From: an uncultured Verrucomicrobiota bacterium
GTDB taxonomy: Bacteria; Verrucomicrobiota; Kiritimatiellia; RFP12; UBA1067
Direction: 5' to 3'
NCBI GenBank assembly: GCA_945947925.1
Contig: CAMEZU010000030.1
Location: forward strand, 1 to 13,015
Length of the DNA stretch: 13,015 nt
The notes below the pieces were generated by a model. It worked only from the letters and a program-made list of their open reading frames with translations, made no database searches and had not been told where the DNA came from. Made by a program: the position numbers and the translations under genes. This document shows positions 12,968 through 13,015 of the stretch, piece after piece; the stretch's first letter is position 1, and each line of letters starts with the position of its first letter.

Positions 12968-12997
12968 ATTATAGCATTCACTCGGGCTTCAAGTCAA
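12968..12997 (-). promoter_or_regulatory. ATPase promoter, -35 TTGACT and extended -10
   Basis: TTGACT (12997-12992, five of six to consensus), 18-base spacer, TGCTATAAT (12976-12968). This is the best sigma-70-type promoter in the window. The start should be near A12961, giving a leader of about 47 bases that contains the double palindrome and GGAGG. Confidence 0.72.
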
Positions 12998-13015
12998 CCC
13001 AGGGCCGTCCGAAGC

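Overview
This GC-rich bacterial chromosomal window (roughly 60-73% GC in the genic stretches I counted) holds eleven genes. Nine form an almost unbroken minus-strand run from 12914 down to 2078. The other two minus-strand genes (thiS-thiF) sit at the left end, and the one plus-strand gene (tcdA) lies between. No feature fixes the taxonomy. The plant/planctomycete-like histidyl-tRNA synthetase motif 2, the Bacteroidetes/PVC-like type IIA topoisomerase pair, Sel1-repeat proteins and a DUF234 ATPase would fit a PVC-superphylum bacterium, perhaps a Kiritimatiellota metagenome contig. That is an inference.

Layout. 1-338 is non-coding and rich in inverted repeats. 339-1159 encodes ThiF and ThiS on the minus strand. 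Divergent from them, 1301-2059 encodes the tRNA t6A-cyclising enzyme TcdA, so two E1-like adenylating enzymes sit beside one ubiquitin-like sulfur carrier. Convergent with tcdA, 6154-2078 encodes the two subunits of a type IIA topoisomerase (parE then parC). Upstream on the same strand, 11545-6188 is a six-gene chain in which every neighbouring pair overlaps by 4-23 bases: hisS, a methyltransferase-like protein without motif I, two exported Sel1-repeat proteins, a YmdB-type phosphodiesterase and a HAD phosphatase. The right end carries a lower-GC, probably horizontally acquired ATPase with a nuclease-like C-terminus (12914-11592). It has its own near-consensus promoter, followed by two touching palindromes.

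Regulation visible in the sequence. All five inferred promoters (thiS, tcdA, parE, hisS, ATPase) carry the extended -10 element TGnTATAAT. Two of them (tcdA, hisS) are so close to the ATG that the mRNAs should be leaderless or nearly so; the other three genes have purine-rich ribosome-binding sites. No U-tract terminator separates the genes of the minus-strand run, so read-through from hisS into parE-parC is likely.

Points most worth checking: the operator-like double palindrome at the ATPase start site, the leaderless starts, the hisS-Sel1-ymdB overlapping operon, the motif-I-less methyltransferase, the heptamer array inside the HAD gene, and the clamp-motif-like N-terminus of ParC. I see no CRISPR array, transposase, integrase, rRNA or intact tRNA.
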